A stretch of 64,000 nt of DNA from Paenibacillus sp. L3-i20. Its GTDB lineage: Bacteria > Bacillota > Bacilli > Paenibacillales > Paenibacillaceae. The notes below the pieces were generated by a model. The model was given only the letters and a program-made list of their open reading frames with translations. It was not told where the DNA came from and ran no database searches. The stretch is taken from assembly GCF_022180385.2 (NCBI RefSeq), contig NZ_BQME02000001.1:372001-436000 (forward strand), read 5' to 3'. A program made the position numbers and the translations under genes. Of this stretch, positions 18,776 through 26,358 are shown piece by piece. The stretch's first letter is position 1; every line of letters starts with the position of its first letter.

Positions 18776-19252
18776 TTAGGATACAGCTTTGCTGCCACGC
18801 TTGCATGTTTCTTTCGAGCAACTCTGATAAGTACCAGTGAAATCAAGCCTATGATCAATTACTTTGAACCCATATTCCTTCTCCAAACGCTCTTCAATCT
18901 CAGTCAACCAGTCTTCCTTAATTTCTTCGAGTGATCCGCACTTCTGACAAATCAAATGATGATGCATATGTTCATGATCATCGCCTCTTAGGTCGAATCG
19001 AGCTACACCGTCACCAAAATTCATCTTGGCTACAATTTGTAGTTCTGAGAGTAACTCTAGTGTGCGATATACCGTCGCAAGTCCGATCTCAGGAAATTTA
19101 CTCTTTACAAGCATATACACATCTTCTGCACTAAGATGATCTTGTTCATTCTCAAGCAAAACGCGAACGATGATTTCACGTTGTGTCGTCAGCTTGTATC
19201 CGTTCTCCATCAAACACTTTTTTACTTTATCGATTTCAGCTGTAACACCCAT
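18776..19252 (-). CDS. fur: Ferric uptake regulator Fur
   Basis: 158 residues. The N-terminal winged helix has GYKLTTQRE and the recognition helix GLATVYRTLELL. The metal-binding and dimer domain has DHEHMHHHLICQKCG. The residues match B. subtilis Fur (LLENEQDHLSAEDVY, MNFGDGVARFDLR) better than PerR or Zur. The second cysteine pair is spaced C-x4-C (SCSKETC) instead of C-x2-C, a small variation of the structural zinc site. ATG at 19252 with AAGGAG upstream. It is expected to repress the nearby fbp operon through the box at 16443–16461. A PerR-type operator lies upstream of it. Confidence 0.9.
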   Translation of the reverse strand: MGVTAEIDKVKKCLMENGYKLTTQREIIVRVLLENEQDHLSAEDVYMLVKSKFPEIGLATVYRTLELLSELQIVAKMNFGDGVARFDLRGDDHEHMHHHLICQKCGSLEEIKEDWLTEIEERLEKEYGFKVIDHRLDFTGTYQSCSKETCKRGSKAVS

Positions 19253-19318
19253 TCTATCACTCCTTCGATATTGATCCCATCTATAGTCAACTATTTAATC
19301 GATTGGTATGCTAACTAA

Positions 19319-19333
19319 TTAGAATTATTCTAA
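19319..19333. promoter_or_regulatory. PerR-type 7-1-7 operator upstream of fur
   Basis: TTAGAATTATTCTAA is a perfect 7-1-7 inverted repeat and matches the PerR consensus TTATAATNATTATAA at 12 of the 14 fixed positions. It lies 67–81 bases upstream of fur. In B. subtilis fur is a known PerR target, so control of fur by peroxide stress is likely here too; Fur autoregulation is the alternative. Confidence 0.7.
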
Positions 19334-19389
19334 TCTAATGGTATTCGATTTCCAATGAGAAAGCAACCGTCGTTTATTTAGAAATAGCA

Positions 19390-19430
19390 AAATAGCCGTA
19401 CAGTATCGAATCCTGTACGGCCATTTTTTA
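19390..19430. terminator. Terminator after the sulfate-transport operon
   Basis: GCCGTACAG (19395–19403) pairs with CTGTACGGC (19413–19421) around a 9-base loop. The minus strand continues TATTTTGC and the plus strand CATTTTTTATC, so it may work in both directions. It ends the sbp–cysA–cysW–cysT operon and separates it from fur. Confidence 0.75.
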
Positions 19431-19483
19431 TCTGGAATAATGAAGAACGAGAGTAAGGCCACTAGCGTTTTTCAGATTGTACA

Positions 19484-20548
19484 TTATATACCAGCTAATA
19501 CTTGATACCAAACACCTTTTTTAGAATACAGCTCCTCACGAACCTGATCCCATCCGCCTAAATATCCGATATCAAATAACCCTTCGGGTGTTACAAATTG
19601 CTCCTTGGTCTCTTCTGCAACTACACGATTTAGGGAACGGAATCCATGCTTGACGAACAGTCGCTGTACTTCCTCACTATGTAGATAGTCAACGAATGCT
19701 TCAGCAACTGCCCTGGTCCCATGTTTATCTACATTTTTATCAACAACTGCTGCTGGGTTTTCGATTATAATGGTATGTTTAGGAATAACGATGTCATACT
19801 GAACGCCCTTATTAATACGAGCACGCAGTTCATTTTCATACGTAACGATAACATCGCCTACTCCGTACTCGAAAGCTGCCATCGAAGCTCTTCCGCTCTT
19901 ATCTAGAGACTCGACATTGGCATGTATGGCACTCAAAAATTCCTTCGCATATTGAGGAGATTTTTCACCGGTTTGTTCTTCCGAAATTTTCAGGCCAGCG
20001 CCATAGATGGCATTAATATCCCATTGTGCGCCACCCGAAGTTTTAGGATTCGGATACAGAACCTTAACTCCATCACGACCTAAATCAGACCAATCTTTAA
20101 TCGCTAGCGGATTGCCTGTACGTGTACCAAGAACAACGATAGAGCTAGTAATCATACCGCCCCCGTGCTTAGCTTTCCAATCATGAGTTATAAACCCTGC
20201 ACTAGCAATTTTGCCAATATCGCCTTCCATTGCAAGAACTGCTACATCAGCATCAAAACCTCCGACGATCGCTCTTGCTTGTGTACCCGATGCCTCATAT
20301 GACTCTTGGAACGTTACTCGCTGCCCCGTTTTCTGGAGCCAATCGGCTTGAAACTTAGGGAGCAACTCTGCGAAAGCATCCTTTACAACAGAATATGCTC
20401 CAATTACTAACGTAACATCACCGTCAACTGCTTCATTTCCATTACTCGGAACTGCTTTGTTGCTGCATCCAGTCGCTGCCATTAATAGTAAGAGGGCAAG
20501 TAGCACTGGAAATAATCGCCTTGCTGTTATTTGAATTTGTATCATCAT
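19484..20548 (-). CDS. sbp: Sulfate-binding lipoprotein
   Basis: 354 residues. The signal peptide ends in the lipobox ATGC (Cys28). The mature protein is a class II binding protein of the Sbp/CysP family, with SYEASGTQARAI, DVAVLAM, TSGGAQWDINAIYG and GDVIVTYENE, which line the sulfate pocket in this family. Last gene of a cysT–cysW–cysA–sbp operon, 29 bases after cysA. It captures sulfate or thiosulfate outside the membrane for the CysTWA importer. Confidence 0.9.
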   Translation of the reverse strand: MMIQIQITARRLFPVLLALLLLMAATGCSNKAVPSNGNEAVDGDVTLVIGAYSVVKDAFAELLPKFQADWLQKTGQRVTFQESYEASGTQARAIVGGFDADVAVLAMEGDIGKIASAGFITHDWKAKHGGGMITSSIVVLGTRTGNPLAIKDWSDLGRDGVKVLYPNPKTSGGAQWDINAIYGAGLKISEEQTGEKSPQYAKEFLSAIHANVESLDKSGRASMAAFEYGVGDVIVTYENELRARINKGVQYDIVIPKHTIIIENPAAVVDKNVDKHGTRAVAEAFVDYLHSEEVQRLFVKHGFRSLNRVVAEETKEQFVTPEGLFDIGYLGGWDQVREELYSKKGVWYQVLAGI

Positions 20549-20577
20549 AACAACACTCTTTCTACGGGGTCGACCCC

Positions 20578-21642
20578 TTAAATATGAATTGGCATTGGAT
20601 CTACTTTAAGCGGATTTTCCATAATCCAACTATCGAAATCATTAAATAGGTAAGCACGATGCACAAGAACATTTACTGCTTCACCGGGATGGAGCACATC
20701 CTTCTCCAGTGATCGATACGTAATAAGCTTCGTCTTGCCAACTTCCAGCTCAACCATCCATTCACTACCGCGGAAATGCAGATGCTTTACAGTCGCCGGC
20801 ATCGTTGCTGACGCAAGCTTAATTTCACCTGGTTTACCGATCTCAATATATTCAGGACGAATTAGTGCTTTTGTTTCTATATCGCTAAAAGAATTTTCGA
20901 AACCTTTCAGTGAAGAGATATCTTCAACGATAGACGATTCCCCAATAAAGCTTGCAACAAATGGTGTTTCAGGGCTTTTATAAATATCCCAAGGACTGCC
21001 CTTCTGTTCTAGCTGTCCTTTATTAATGATCATAATTTCATCCGCTACCTCAATTGCTTCCTCTTGATCATGGGTGACAAAAATAGAGGTAATACCAACA
21101 CGCTCAATCATATCCTTAAGCCATGTGCGAAGCTCCGAACGAATTTTCGCATCGATTGCAGCAAACGGTTCATCAAGAAGTAACAATTGCGGCTCAGGTG
21201 CAAGCGCTCTAGCGAATGCAACCCGCTGACGCTGACCGCCCGAGAGCTGATGCGGATAACGGTGTTCGAATCCTTTTAGACCCGTTAGCTCCACTAGGTA
21301 CATCACTCGCTCACGAATTTGTTCTTTGGATTGTTTCTTAACTTTCAAGCCAAACGCAACATTATCGTATACTGTCATATGTTTGAACAGTGCATAGTTT
21401 TGAAAAACGAAGCCGATACCGCGCTCTTGCGGCGGGAGATCATTAACCCGCTTGCCATGAAACACGATGTCGCCAGAGGTTGGTGTCTCAAGACCCGCCA
21501 ACATACGAAGAATGGACGTTTTCCCCCCTCCGCTTGGTCCAAGCAGACCAATCAGCTTTCCCTTTTCGATGTCAAAGCTTACATTTCTGACTGCGTGGAA
21601 ATCACCGAAGCTTTTGTCCAAATTGCGCACTTCAATATGCAT
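20578..21642 (-). CDS. cysA: Sulfate ABC transporter ATP-binding protein
   Basis: 354 residues from ATG at 21642, which follows the cysW stop by two bases and has AAGGAAG upstream; an earlier in-frame ATG at 21675 lies inside cysW. Walker A GPSGGGKTS, signature LSGGQRQR, Walker B LLLLDEP and switch THDQEEA are present. The C-terminal part (about 235–340) is a TOBE-type regulatory domain. Full length for CysA. It powers the CysT/CysW channel. Confidence 0.92.
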   Translation of the reverse strand: MHIEVRNLDKSFGDFHAVRNVSFDIEKGKLIGLLGPSGGGKTSILRMLAGLETPTSGDIVFHGKRVNDLPPQERGIGFVFQNYALFKHMTVYDNVAFGLKVKKQSKEQIRERVMYLVELTGLKGFEHRYPHQLSGGQRQRVAFARALAPEPQLLLLDEPFAAIDAKIRSELRTWLKDMIERVGITSIFVTHDQEEAIEVADEIMIINKGQLEQKGSPWDIYKSPETPFVASFIGESSIVEDISSLKGFENSFSDIETKALIRPEYIEIGKPGEIKLASATMPATVKHLHFRGSEWMVELEVGKTKLITYRSLEKDVLHPGEAVNVLVHRAYLFNDFDSWIMENPLKVDPMPIHI

Positions 21643-21644
21643 CG

Positions 21645-22448
21645 TTAATGCACTTCCTTTCGTTTTTTGGACCATTCCATTAGGAGCAACAACGCTACAG
21701 AGAATGTCGCAAGCACTAGCGCAATACCATTAGCTGCAACGACATTAAAATTTTCTACATCCTGATAAACCAATGTTGTCGCCGTCTGAGTTTTGTTCAT
21801 TATATTTCCTGAGACGACAAGCACTGCACCGAACTCGCCCAATGAACGTGCAACAGTTAGGACAACCCCATATATGACACCCCAGCGTATAGAGGGCCAT
21901 GTAACTTTCCAGAAGGTATACCACGAATAAGCACCTAAAGTGGATGCTGCTTCCTCTTGCTGTGCACCAATCTCTTGAAGAACAGGCATTACTTCACGCA
22001 CCATAATGGGGAACGTAACAAACAATGTCGCCAAAATCATACCTGGCAATGCATAAACAATTTTGATCCCAGCATCTTCAAAAAAAGCACCCATTACAGC
22101 ATTCGGCCCAAGAATGAGCACGATCATGAGACCGCCAATAACCGGCGATACCGCAAACGGTAGATCAACAATACTGTTAAGCAGTCGCTTCAGCTTTACT
22201 CCAAGCCATTCTGCTCGAACAAGATAAAGGGCAAGCATTACACCAAACAGCGTATTAATGACAGTTACAACAACAACTATTATGCCAGTCATCATTAAAG
22301 CATGAAGGGATTGGGGTCGTAATAGTGCATCAAGGAAACCATCAACTCCATCCTCCCATGCACCAGTGAAAATCTTAACGAGTGGTGCTATAAGAAGAAT
22401 TCCGAATACGATATAGGTCAAAATAATCCAGAGCTTTCTAACCGTCAT
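21645..22448 (-). CDS. cysW: Sulfate ABC transporter permease CysW
   Basis: 267 residues, six membrane segments and the EAA loop EEAASTLGAYSWYTFWKVTW near 170. TVARSLGEFGAVLVVSGNI is the typical CysW motif. The ATG overlaps the cysT stop as ATGA, so the two permeases are translated together as a heterodimer. Confidence 0.92.
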   Translation of the reverse strand: MTVRKLWIILTYIVFGILLIAPLVKIFTGAWEDGVDGFLDALLRPQSLHALMMTGIIVVVVTVINTLFGVMLALYLVRAEWLGVKLKRLLNSIVDLPFAVSPVIGGLMIVLILGPNAVMGAFFEDAGIKIVYALPGMILATLFVTFPIMVREVMPVLQEIGAQQEEAASTLGAYSWYTFWKVTWPSIRWGVIYGVVLTVARSLGEFGAVLVVSGNIMNKTQTATTLVYQDVENFNVVAANGIALVLATFSVALLLLMEWSKKRKEVH

Positions 22449-23260
22449 AGTCCTGACCTCCTAGCTTGAAGAAGGTTGACTACCCAGAGTATGAGGAAGG
22501 ACAACGTAAGAAGCATGACAGATACTGCTGCCGCTCCTTGAGGATTGTTGCTTTCGATTTCACCAAAAATATATACCGATGCGACTAATGTTTTCCCGGG
22601 AATATTGCCTGCTACGAGCACTACTGCACCAAACTCAGCAAGTCCTCTGGAGAAAGCGAGCATAGCTCCGCTCAAGATGCCGGGAAGCATCGCAGGGAAG
22701 ATAACACGGATAAACGTAATCGTTTTGGACGCACCTAACATATAGGCTGCTTCCTCTTCTGATTTGTCCAGTTCCTCAAGTAGAGGCTGAATCGCACGAA
22801 TAACAAATGGAAATGTAACAAATAACATTGCTACAACAATAGCTGGTTCATGAAACACAATTTCTAAACCAATCGACTCTGCTAATGAGCCTACTAAGCT
22901 ATTAGGTCCAAGCAGTAATAGGATCAGTAGTCCACCAACAGCAGTTGGAAGTGCAAATGGCAAATCCACAAGGCTATTCAATAAACTTCTACCAGGGAAT
23001 CGGTAGCGGATCAACACCCAGCCAATCATCGTACCAAGCAAAATATTAATTATAGTAGCGATAGCTGCCAGCTTGATCGTTAATAGTACAGCCTTCCAAG
23101 CGAGTGGATCAGTAACACTCTCCCAAAATGGAGTCCAGCCTAGTGAAAAGGATTGCGTATAAATCCCGAATATCGGCAATACGATTAGGAAGATAAAATA
23201 AAGCATAATTGCTGATCTAAATCCAAAGCTCCAACCTTTTCCCCGAAATAAAGCATTCAC
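22445..23260 (-). CDS. cysT: Sulfate ABC transporter permease CysT
   Basis: 271 residues from a GTG start at 23260 with GGAGGG upstream. Six membrane segments, the EAA loop EEEAAYMLGASKTITFIRVI near 175 and FSRGLAEFGAVVLVAGNI mark it as CysT/CysU. First gene of the operon. No S-box or other riboswitch is evident in the bases upstream. Confidence 0.92.
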   Translation of the reverse strand: MNALFRGKGWSFGFRSAIMLYFIFLIVLPIFGIYTQSFSLGWTPFWESVTDPLAWKAVLLTIKLAAIATIINILLGTMIGWVLIRYRFPGRSLLNSLVDLPFALPTAVGGLLILLLLGPNSLVGSLAESIGLEIVFHEPAIVVAMLFVTFPFVIRAIQPLLEELDKSEEEAAYMLGASKTITFIRVIFPAMLPGILSGAMLAFSRGLAEFGAVVLVAGNIPGKTLVASVYIFGEIESNNPQGAAAVSVMLLTLSFLILWVVNLLQARRSGL

Positions 23261-23697
23261 TATGACTAACCCTCCAAACCATCGGCTCGTGCCGTCGGTA
23301 ATACCGTACTCATAATTACATAATTCCTATGAGCTTACTAGGTATTATAAATGTAGCATCCCCCGCTAAAGGAAGTCAATGGTAAATAACATAAATTTTA
23401 AAGTTTTATTCGATTTGCTTATATTTTGGAAATGCAATAATAAGCGGGTTCCACACCTCAGATGAGCTTTGAAATTGTAGACTATTATGATCATCATGAT
23501 TCAAAAAGGAGTTTACACAAATCGTTTTTTATGTAAAATATATAAAAATATCGACATGGCCTTTTTCACACATTTAGATATTAAATTGGGTATCCCATAT
23601 TTACTTACAGCATTGTTCTTTGCTCACATATTTAAAACGTTTTTGATACCGGCCGGTTCAAAATACATTCTATTTAAGAAAGAAGTGAGTAACACTT
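23261..23697. other. Gene-free stretch between cysT and the protease remnant
   Basis: AT-rich. It must hold the minus-strand cysT promoter and a plus-strand promoter for the accessory genes. I found no convincing terminator, riboswitch or RNA gene. A 114-codon frame from 23487 crosses into the protease remnant in another frame and has no family resemblance, so it is not called. Confidence 0.5.
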
Positions 23698-24037
23698 ATG
23701 AAACAGAAAATGTATATCCATTTAAAAAAACATTTTCTTATTATCCCCCTCGCTATTGTCCTCACATTACTGGTTTCACAAACAGTAGAAGCTTATGTCG
23801 CATACAAGCTACAAAGTGTACCTGCAATTAAACAAGAAAAAACCAATTGGTGTAACTTATCCTAATAATGATGGGCATGCGCTAGTCATTTACGGCTACT
23901 ATCAAGATACTAATAGCTCTAAAGAAGACGTTTATTTCATTGACCCTTCGAATAAATCAAAAAAAATATTAAGCTATAGTAACTTCGTCAGTAATGCTGG
24001 ATTTACATGGGCATCTACTGTTCAAAATATATATTAA
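23698..24037 (+). pseudogene. Papain-like (C39-type) cysteine protease, internally deleted
   Basis: ATG at 23698 opens a 55-residue frame with a signal peptide and then SVPAIKQEKTNWCNLS and a stop. VPxIKQEKxNWC is the usual active-site cysteine region of secreted C39/papain-like proteases. At the same bases another frame continues KKPIGVTYPNNDGHALVIYGYY, then VYFIDPSN, to the stop at 24037. That is the family C-terminus, with the catalytic His in GHALVIYGYY. The central part, normally about 60–100 residues, is missing, and the two ends are joined out of frame in an A-rich stretch (GAAAAAAC). It appears to be a deleted and frameshifted protease gene. Confidence 0.7.
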
Positions 24038-24054
24038 AAGGAGGTAGATTCTTT

Positions 24055-24603
24055 GTGAAACACCTTTTTAAATGTATAGTAATCATTACTTTGACCACTT
24101 GCCTACTTATCCCTGGATTAGTTCATGCTGACACTACGCAAAACATCACTAGATATGCGGACAAAAATATTCGAGAAGCAGTCGAGAAAGATTTTAATAC
24201 TTATCAGCCCTCACTAGATAATGCAAAAAAAATGTTAGAAGCGACCGATGAACTTTCGTTAATATATAACATGCAACATGACATATATGCCCTTGAAGTC
24301 GCAACATTAACAGGAGAGAGAAGTATCCTTACAATGAGAGACAATATGTTTTTGAATATTAAAAAGCATGAACGTATCTCTCTGACTCAATTTAACAATA
24401 CCATTCAAAGTATCAACGCTGAAAATGCATCTGAACAAACCGTAAATGGCGTTATACAGTTAGGTGGTGGCGGTAGCTCAGATGGCGAAGCAAACTCATC
24501 TAAACCACCAATCATTAATTTACCATCCATCATTATCTTATCAATTATTGCAATTGGGCTTATTACATTGATGTGGATACGCAAACGTAAGTCCCCACAA
24601 TAA
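24055..24603 (+). CDS. Secreted membrane-anchored protein with VIQLGGG motif
   Basis: 182 residues from GTG at 24055, chosen for AAAGGAGG 9 bases before it. A signal peptide (1–25, ending VHADT) is followed by a helical domain (about 26–125), the segment VNGVIQLGGGGSSDGEANSS, a Pro-rich linker and a C-terminal membrane helix with the basic stop RKRK. So the domain faces outside and is held by the tail. No LPxTG sortase signal is present. No family is recognised. The VIQLGGG motif recurs in the next gene. It probably forms one accessory unit with the broken protease before it. Confidence 0.65.
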   Translation: MKHLFKCIVIITLTTCLLIPGLVHADTTQNITRYADKNIREAVEKDFNTYQPSLDNAKKMLEATDELSLIYNMQHDIYALEVATLTGERSILTMRDNMFLNIKKHERISLTQFNNTIQSINAENASEQTVNGVIQLGGGGSSDGEANSSKPPIINLPSIIILSIIAIGLITLMWIRKRKSPQ

Positions 24604-24625
24604 ACTTTTTGTATTAAAATGAATA

Positions 24626-24680
24626 AGAGAATGCTCAGCTTCTTTAAGCAGAGCATTCTCTCTACGTACATTTTTTTTCA
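24626..24680 (+). terminator. Terminator after the VIQLGGG membrane protein gene
   Basis: AGAGAATGCTC (24626–24636) pairs with GAGCATTCTCT (24651–24661), with a further GCTT/AAGC pairing in the loop. A run of eight T begins about 10 bases later. It precedes the lipoprotein gene, so that gene likely has its own transcript or depends on readthrough. Confidence 0.7.
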
Positions 24681-24691
24681 GGGGGATTTTC

Positions 24692-25168
24692 ATGAAAAAA
24701 ATAGCAATGATGGTTACCATAATTCTGCTCTTTTTAACTGCTTGCAGCAAACAAGAAGGTCCACCTGTAGAATTACTTAGATATTTGGAAAACAAAAAGT
24801 TTAAGATTATATCTTATGAGGGACGACAACCAAGTTTTCTTTTAACAAAAGAGAATCTGTTAAATAGCTCGTATATGATGAGTTGGGGATTACAGGATCC
24901 AGACCTAGACCTAATTAAGCTGTTGGGCAAAACCGTTTACGTTGAAAAATTTGTTGTAACAAACCATCCTATTTCAACTGCAAACGTAGATGTAATCGTC
25001 TTTGTTATTGACAATAAACCAATTGGAGGAATTTCTAATGAGTCACCGAATAACAATGTTATTCAATTAGGTGGTGGATATTCAATTGATGGTAAGACGA
25101 TAGAAGAAGTGCACGATATGAACTTTGATGAATGGCAAACTTACTGGATGGATAAGTACAGTAAATAG
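24692..25168 (+). CDS. Secreted lipoprotein with VIQLGGG motif
   Basis: 158 residues. The signal peptide ends in the lipobox LTAC (Cys18). The body carries LENKKFKIISYEG, a middle region with YMMSWGLQDPDLD, then NNVIQLGGGYSIDGKTIEE and a Trp-rich tail FDEWQTYWMDKY. The fold looks like a small alpha/beta lipoprotein domain common in Bacillales, but I cannot name the family. Its NxVIQLGGGxSxDG segment matches the preceding secreted protein. ATG at 24692 with a GGGGGA-like site. Confidence 0.65.
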   Translation: MKKIAMMVTIILLFLTACSKQEGPPVELLRYLENKKFKIISYEGRQPSFLLTKENLLNSSYMMSWGLQDPDLDLIKLLGKTVYVEKFVVTNHPISTANVDVIVFVIDNKPIGGISNESPNNNVIQLGGGYSIDGKTIEEVHDMNFDEWQTYWMDKYSK

Positions 25169-25207
25169 TTAACGAGAGTACGACCATATAATCGATTATT
25201 GTACCTA

Positions 25208-25300
25208 TCATTTCGTTTTTCTTCGCATCACCTTCACAGCGATAAACGCACAGCAGGCTACAAGCAAACAACCAACAATTATTATAGCTGTTGTATTCAT
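25208..25300 (-). CDS. 30-residue single-pass membrane protein
   Basis: A short ORF, ATG at 25300, with a strong GAGGAGGAG site upstream. It encodes MNTTAIIIVGCLLVACCAFI followed by a basic end (KVMRRKTK): one membrane helix with a positive tail. It lies downstream of the palindrome at 25475–25498, which may control it. No function is known; the Shine-Dalgarno and topology are the only support. Confidence 0.55.
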   Translation of the reverse strand: MNTTAIIIVGCLLVACCAFIAVKVMRRKTK

Positions 25301-25474
25301 CAAAGCTCCTCCTCTACAATTGATATATTTTTATTCATTATGAGCTCCTACATTTGACTGAACATCGTAAGCATTAAGGGCATTAATGCTATAGGTGAGC
25401 TCCGTATATTTAAATAATGATTATGGAATGAAACTTCATAATAAGAATGTCCAAGATCCAACGCTTCGACTTCT

Positions 25475-25498
25475 ATATAGTTAGATATCTAACTATAT
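25475..25498. promoter_or_regulatory. 24-bp palindrome, probable MarR-type operator (copy 1)
   Basis: A perfect palindrome centred on GATATC, core AGTTAGATATCTAACT. The same 21 bases from 25479 to 25499 recur exactly at 26238–26258. It lies between the marR stop and the 30-residue ORF. Inverted repeats of this kind are typical MarR-family operators. Confidence 0.7.
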
Positions 25499-25581
25499 GA
25501 TGAAGACTGACCTATTTATTTACTGCAATCATAAATGTTAATAGCTAGTATAAGACTGGCATGTGATATGGACAAATCCAC

Positions 25582-26007
25582 CTAATCAAAATTTTTGTCC
25601 ACTCGCCTCATCCAATGCAGCATTAACTCAATTTCCTGATCTGAGAAGCCTTGGCGAATCATCTTCTCGCCTTCTTCAACAATAGATAAACAAACATCTT
25701 TAACTGACATTGCTTTTTCCGTCAAAAAGATTCGATTAATTCGAGTATCAACTTTATCTTGAACGCGGCGAATCATTTCTTTTTTCTCTAAACCACGAAG
25801 TAAAAATGTCATGGAAGCTGGTTGGATGCCGAGAATACTTACCATCTCCTTTTGGGTGAGTCCTTCTTGTTCCCATAAAATAATAAGAACACCCAATTGC
25901 GAGTTTGTAAGACCTTGCTCTTCAAGACGATTGTCTAAATAATTACAAGCGTTCCTAAAGTTCTTTTTCAGCCAAAATCCAATGGATCCATTTAGTGTCG
26001 TATTCAT
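25582..26007 (-). CDS. MarR-family transcriptional regulator
   Basis: 141 residues. Winged helix at about 35–110: LTNSQLGVLIILWEQEGLTQ, then recognition helix QPASMTFLLRGLEKKEMI and the wing DTRINRIFLT. Flanking helices form the dimer interface. ATG at 26007 with GGGAG upstream. No efflux pump, oxidoreductase or other usual MarR target adjoins it; instead it is flanked by two copies of the same palindrome and two tiny membrane-protein genes. Autoregulation is likely. The ligand is unknown. Confidence 0.85.
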   Translation of the reverse strand: MNTTLNGSIGFWLKKNFRNACNYLDNRLEEQGLTNSQLGVLIILWEQEGLTQKEMVSILGIQPASMTFLLRGLEKKEMIRRVQDKVDTRINRIFLTEKAMSVKDVCLSIVEEGEKMIRQGFSDQEIELMLHWMRRVDKNFD

Positions 26008-26100
26008 CGTGGTCTCCCTTTTCTTACCGCTCTTAAGTTACATACTCATTATAAACGTTTGTCACGTTTATGAACATGCTACCAAAGAGACTCTTACTCA

Positions 26101-26214
26101 CTAACTTTTGTACTGTCTAATCTTTTGGCTCCAATACATGATCCACCCTGCAACATAACAAATTAAGCAACCAAAAAACTTGGGCCTCTTAGAGTTGATG
26201 GAGCATGCTTTCAT
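26101..26214 (-). CDS. 37-residue putative membrane peptide upstream of marR
   Basis: Short ORF from ATG at 26214 with an AGGTGA site 6 bases upstream. It has one hydrophobic helix (FFGCLICYVAGWIMYW) flanked by basic residues. It lies between operator copy 2 and marR, so it would be the first gene of the marR transcript. Two cysteines fall in the helix. No homologue is recognised. Confidence 0.5.
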   Translation of the reverse strand: MKACSINSKRPKFFGCLICYVAGWIMYWSQKIRQYKS

Positions 26215-26237
26215 AGAAATCACCTCATTCTATTATC

Positions 26238-26253
26238 AGTTAGATATCTAACT
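26238..26253. promoter_or_regulatory. 16-bp palindrome, probable MarR-type operator (copy 2)
   Basis: AGTTAGATATCTAACT is perfectly palindromic, and the identity with copy 1 extends to 26258 (ATATG). It lies 24 bases before the 37-residue ORF and about 230 before marR, a good place for autorepression. Confidence 0.75.
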
Positions 26254-26305
26254 ATATGGTAGTTGTTTTACCTATATATGTCAACATTATAACTTCTTGG
26301 ACTGG

Positions 26306-26358
26306 TAAACGTAACAAAGAGTCGAGCACCGTTAGGGCTCGACTCTTTGTTACGTTTA
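26306..26358 (-). terminator. 22-bp perfect inverted repeat ending yvyE
   Basis: The arms at 26306–26327 and 26337–26358 pair perfectly around a 9-base loop. The yvyE stop codon (26356–26358) is inside the first-transcribed arm. There is no T-run after it, but the stem ends U-rich. It probably terminates the pgi–yvyE transcript. Confidence 0.65.

Noticed and set aside
18634-18858. 74-codon frame overlapping the end of fur
   Set aside because: It runs through the fur terminator and over fur codons in another frame.
23261-23486. S-box riboswitch or CymR site before the sulfate operon
   Set aside because: No S-box core elements and no terminator stem were found, and the AT-rich words there are too loose to call a CymR site.
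23487-23831. 114-codon plus-strand frame before the protease remnant
   Set aside because: No good ribosome binding site, low-complexity sequence, and its 3' part overlaps the real protease start in another frame.
25320-25475. About 40 open codons on the minus strand between operator copy 1 and the 30-residue ORF
   Set aside because: No start codon with a ribosome binding site and no recognisable protein; may be a gene remnant but cannot be supported.
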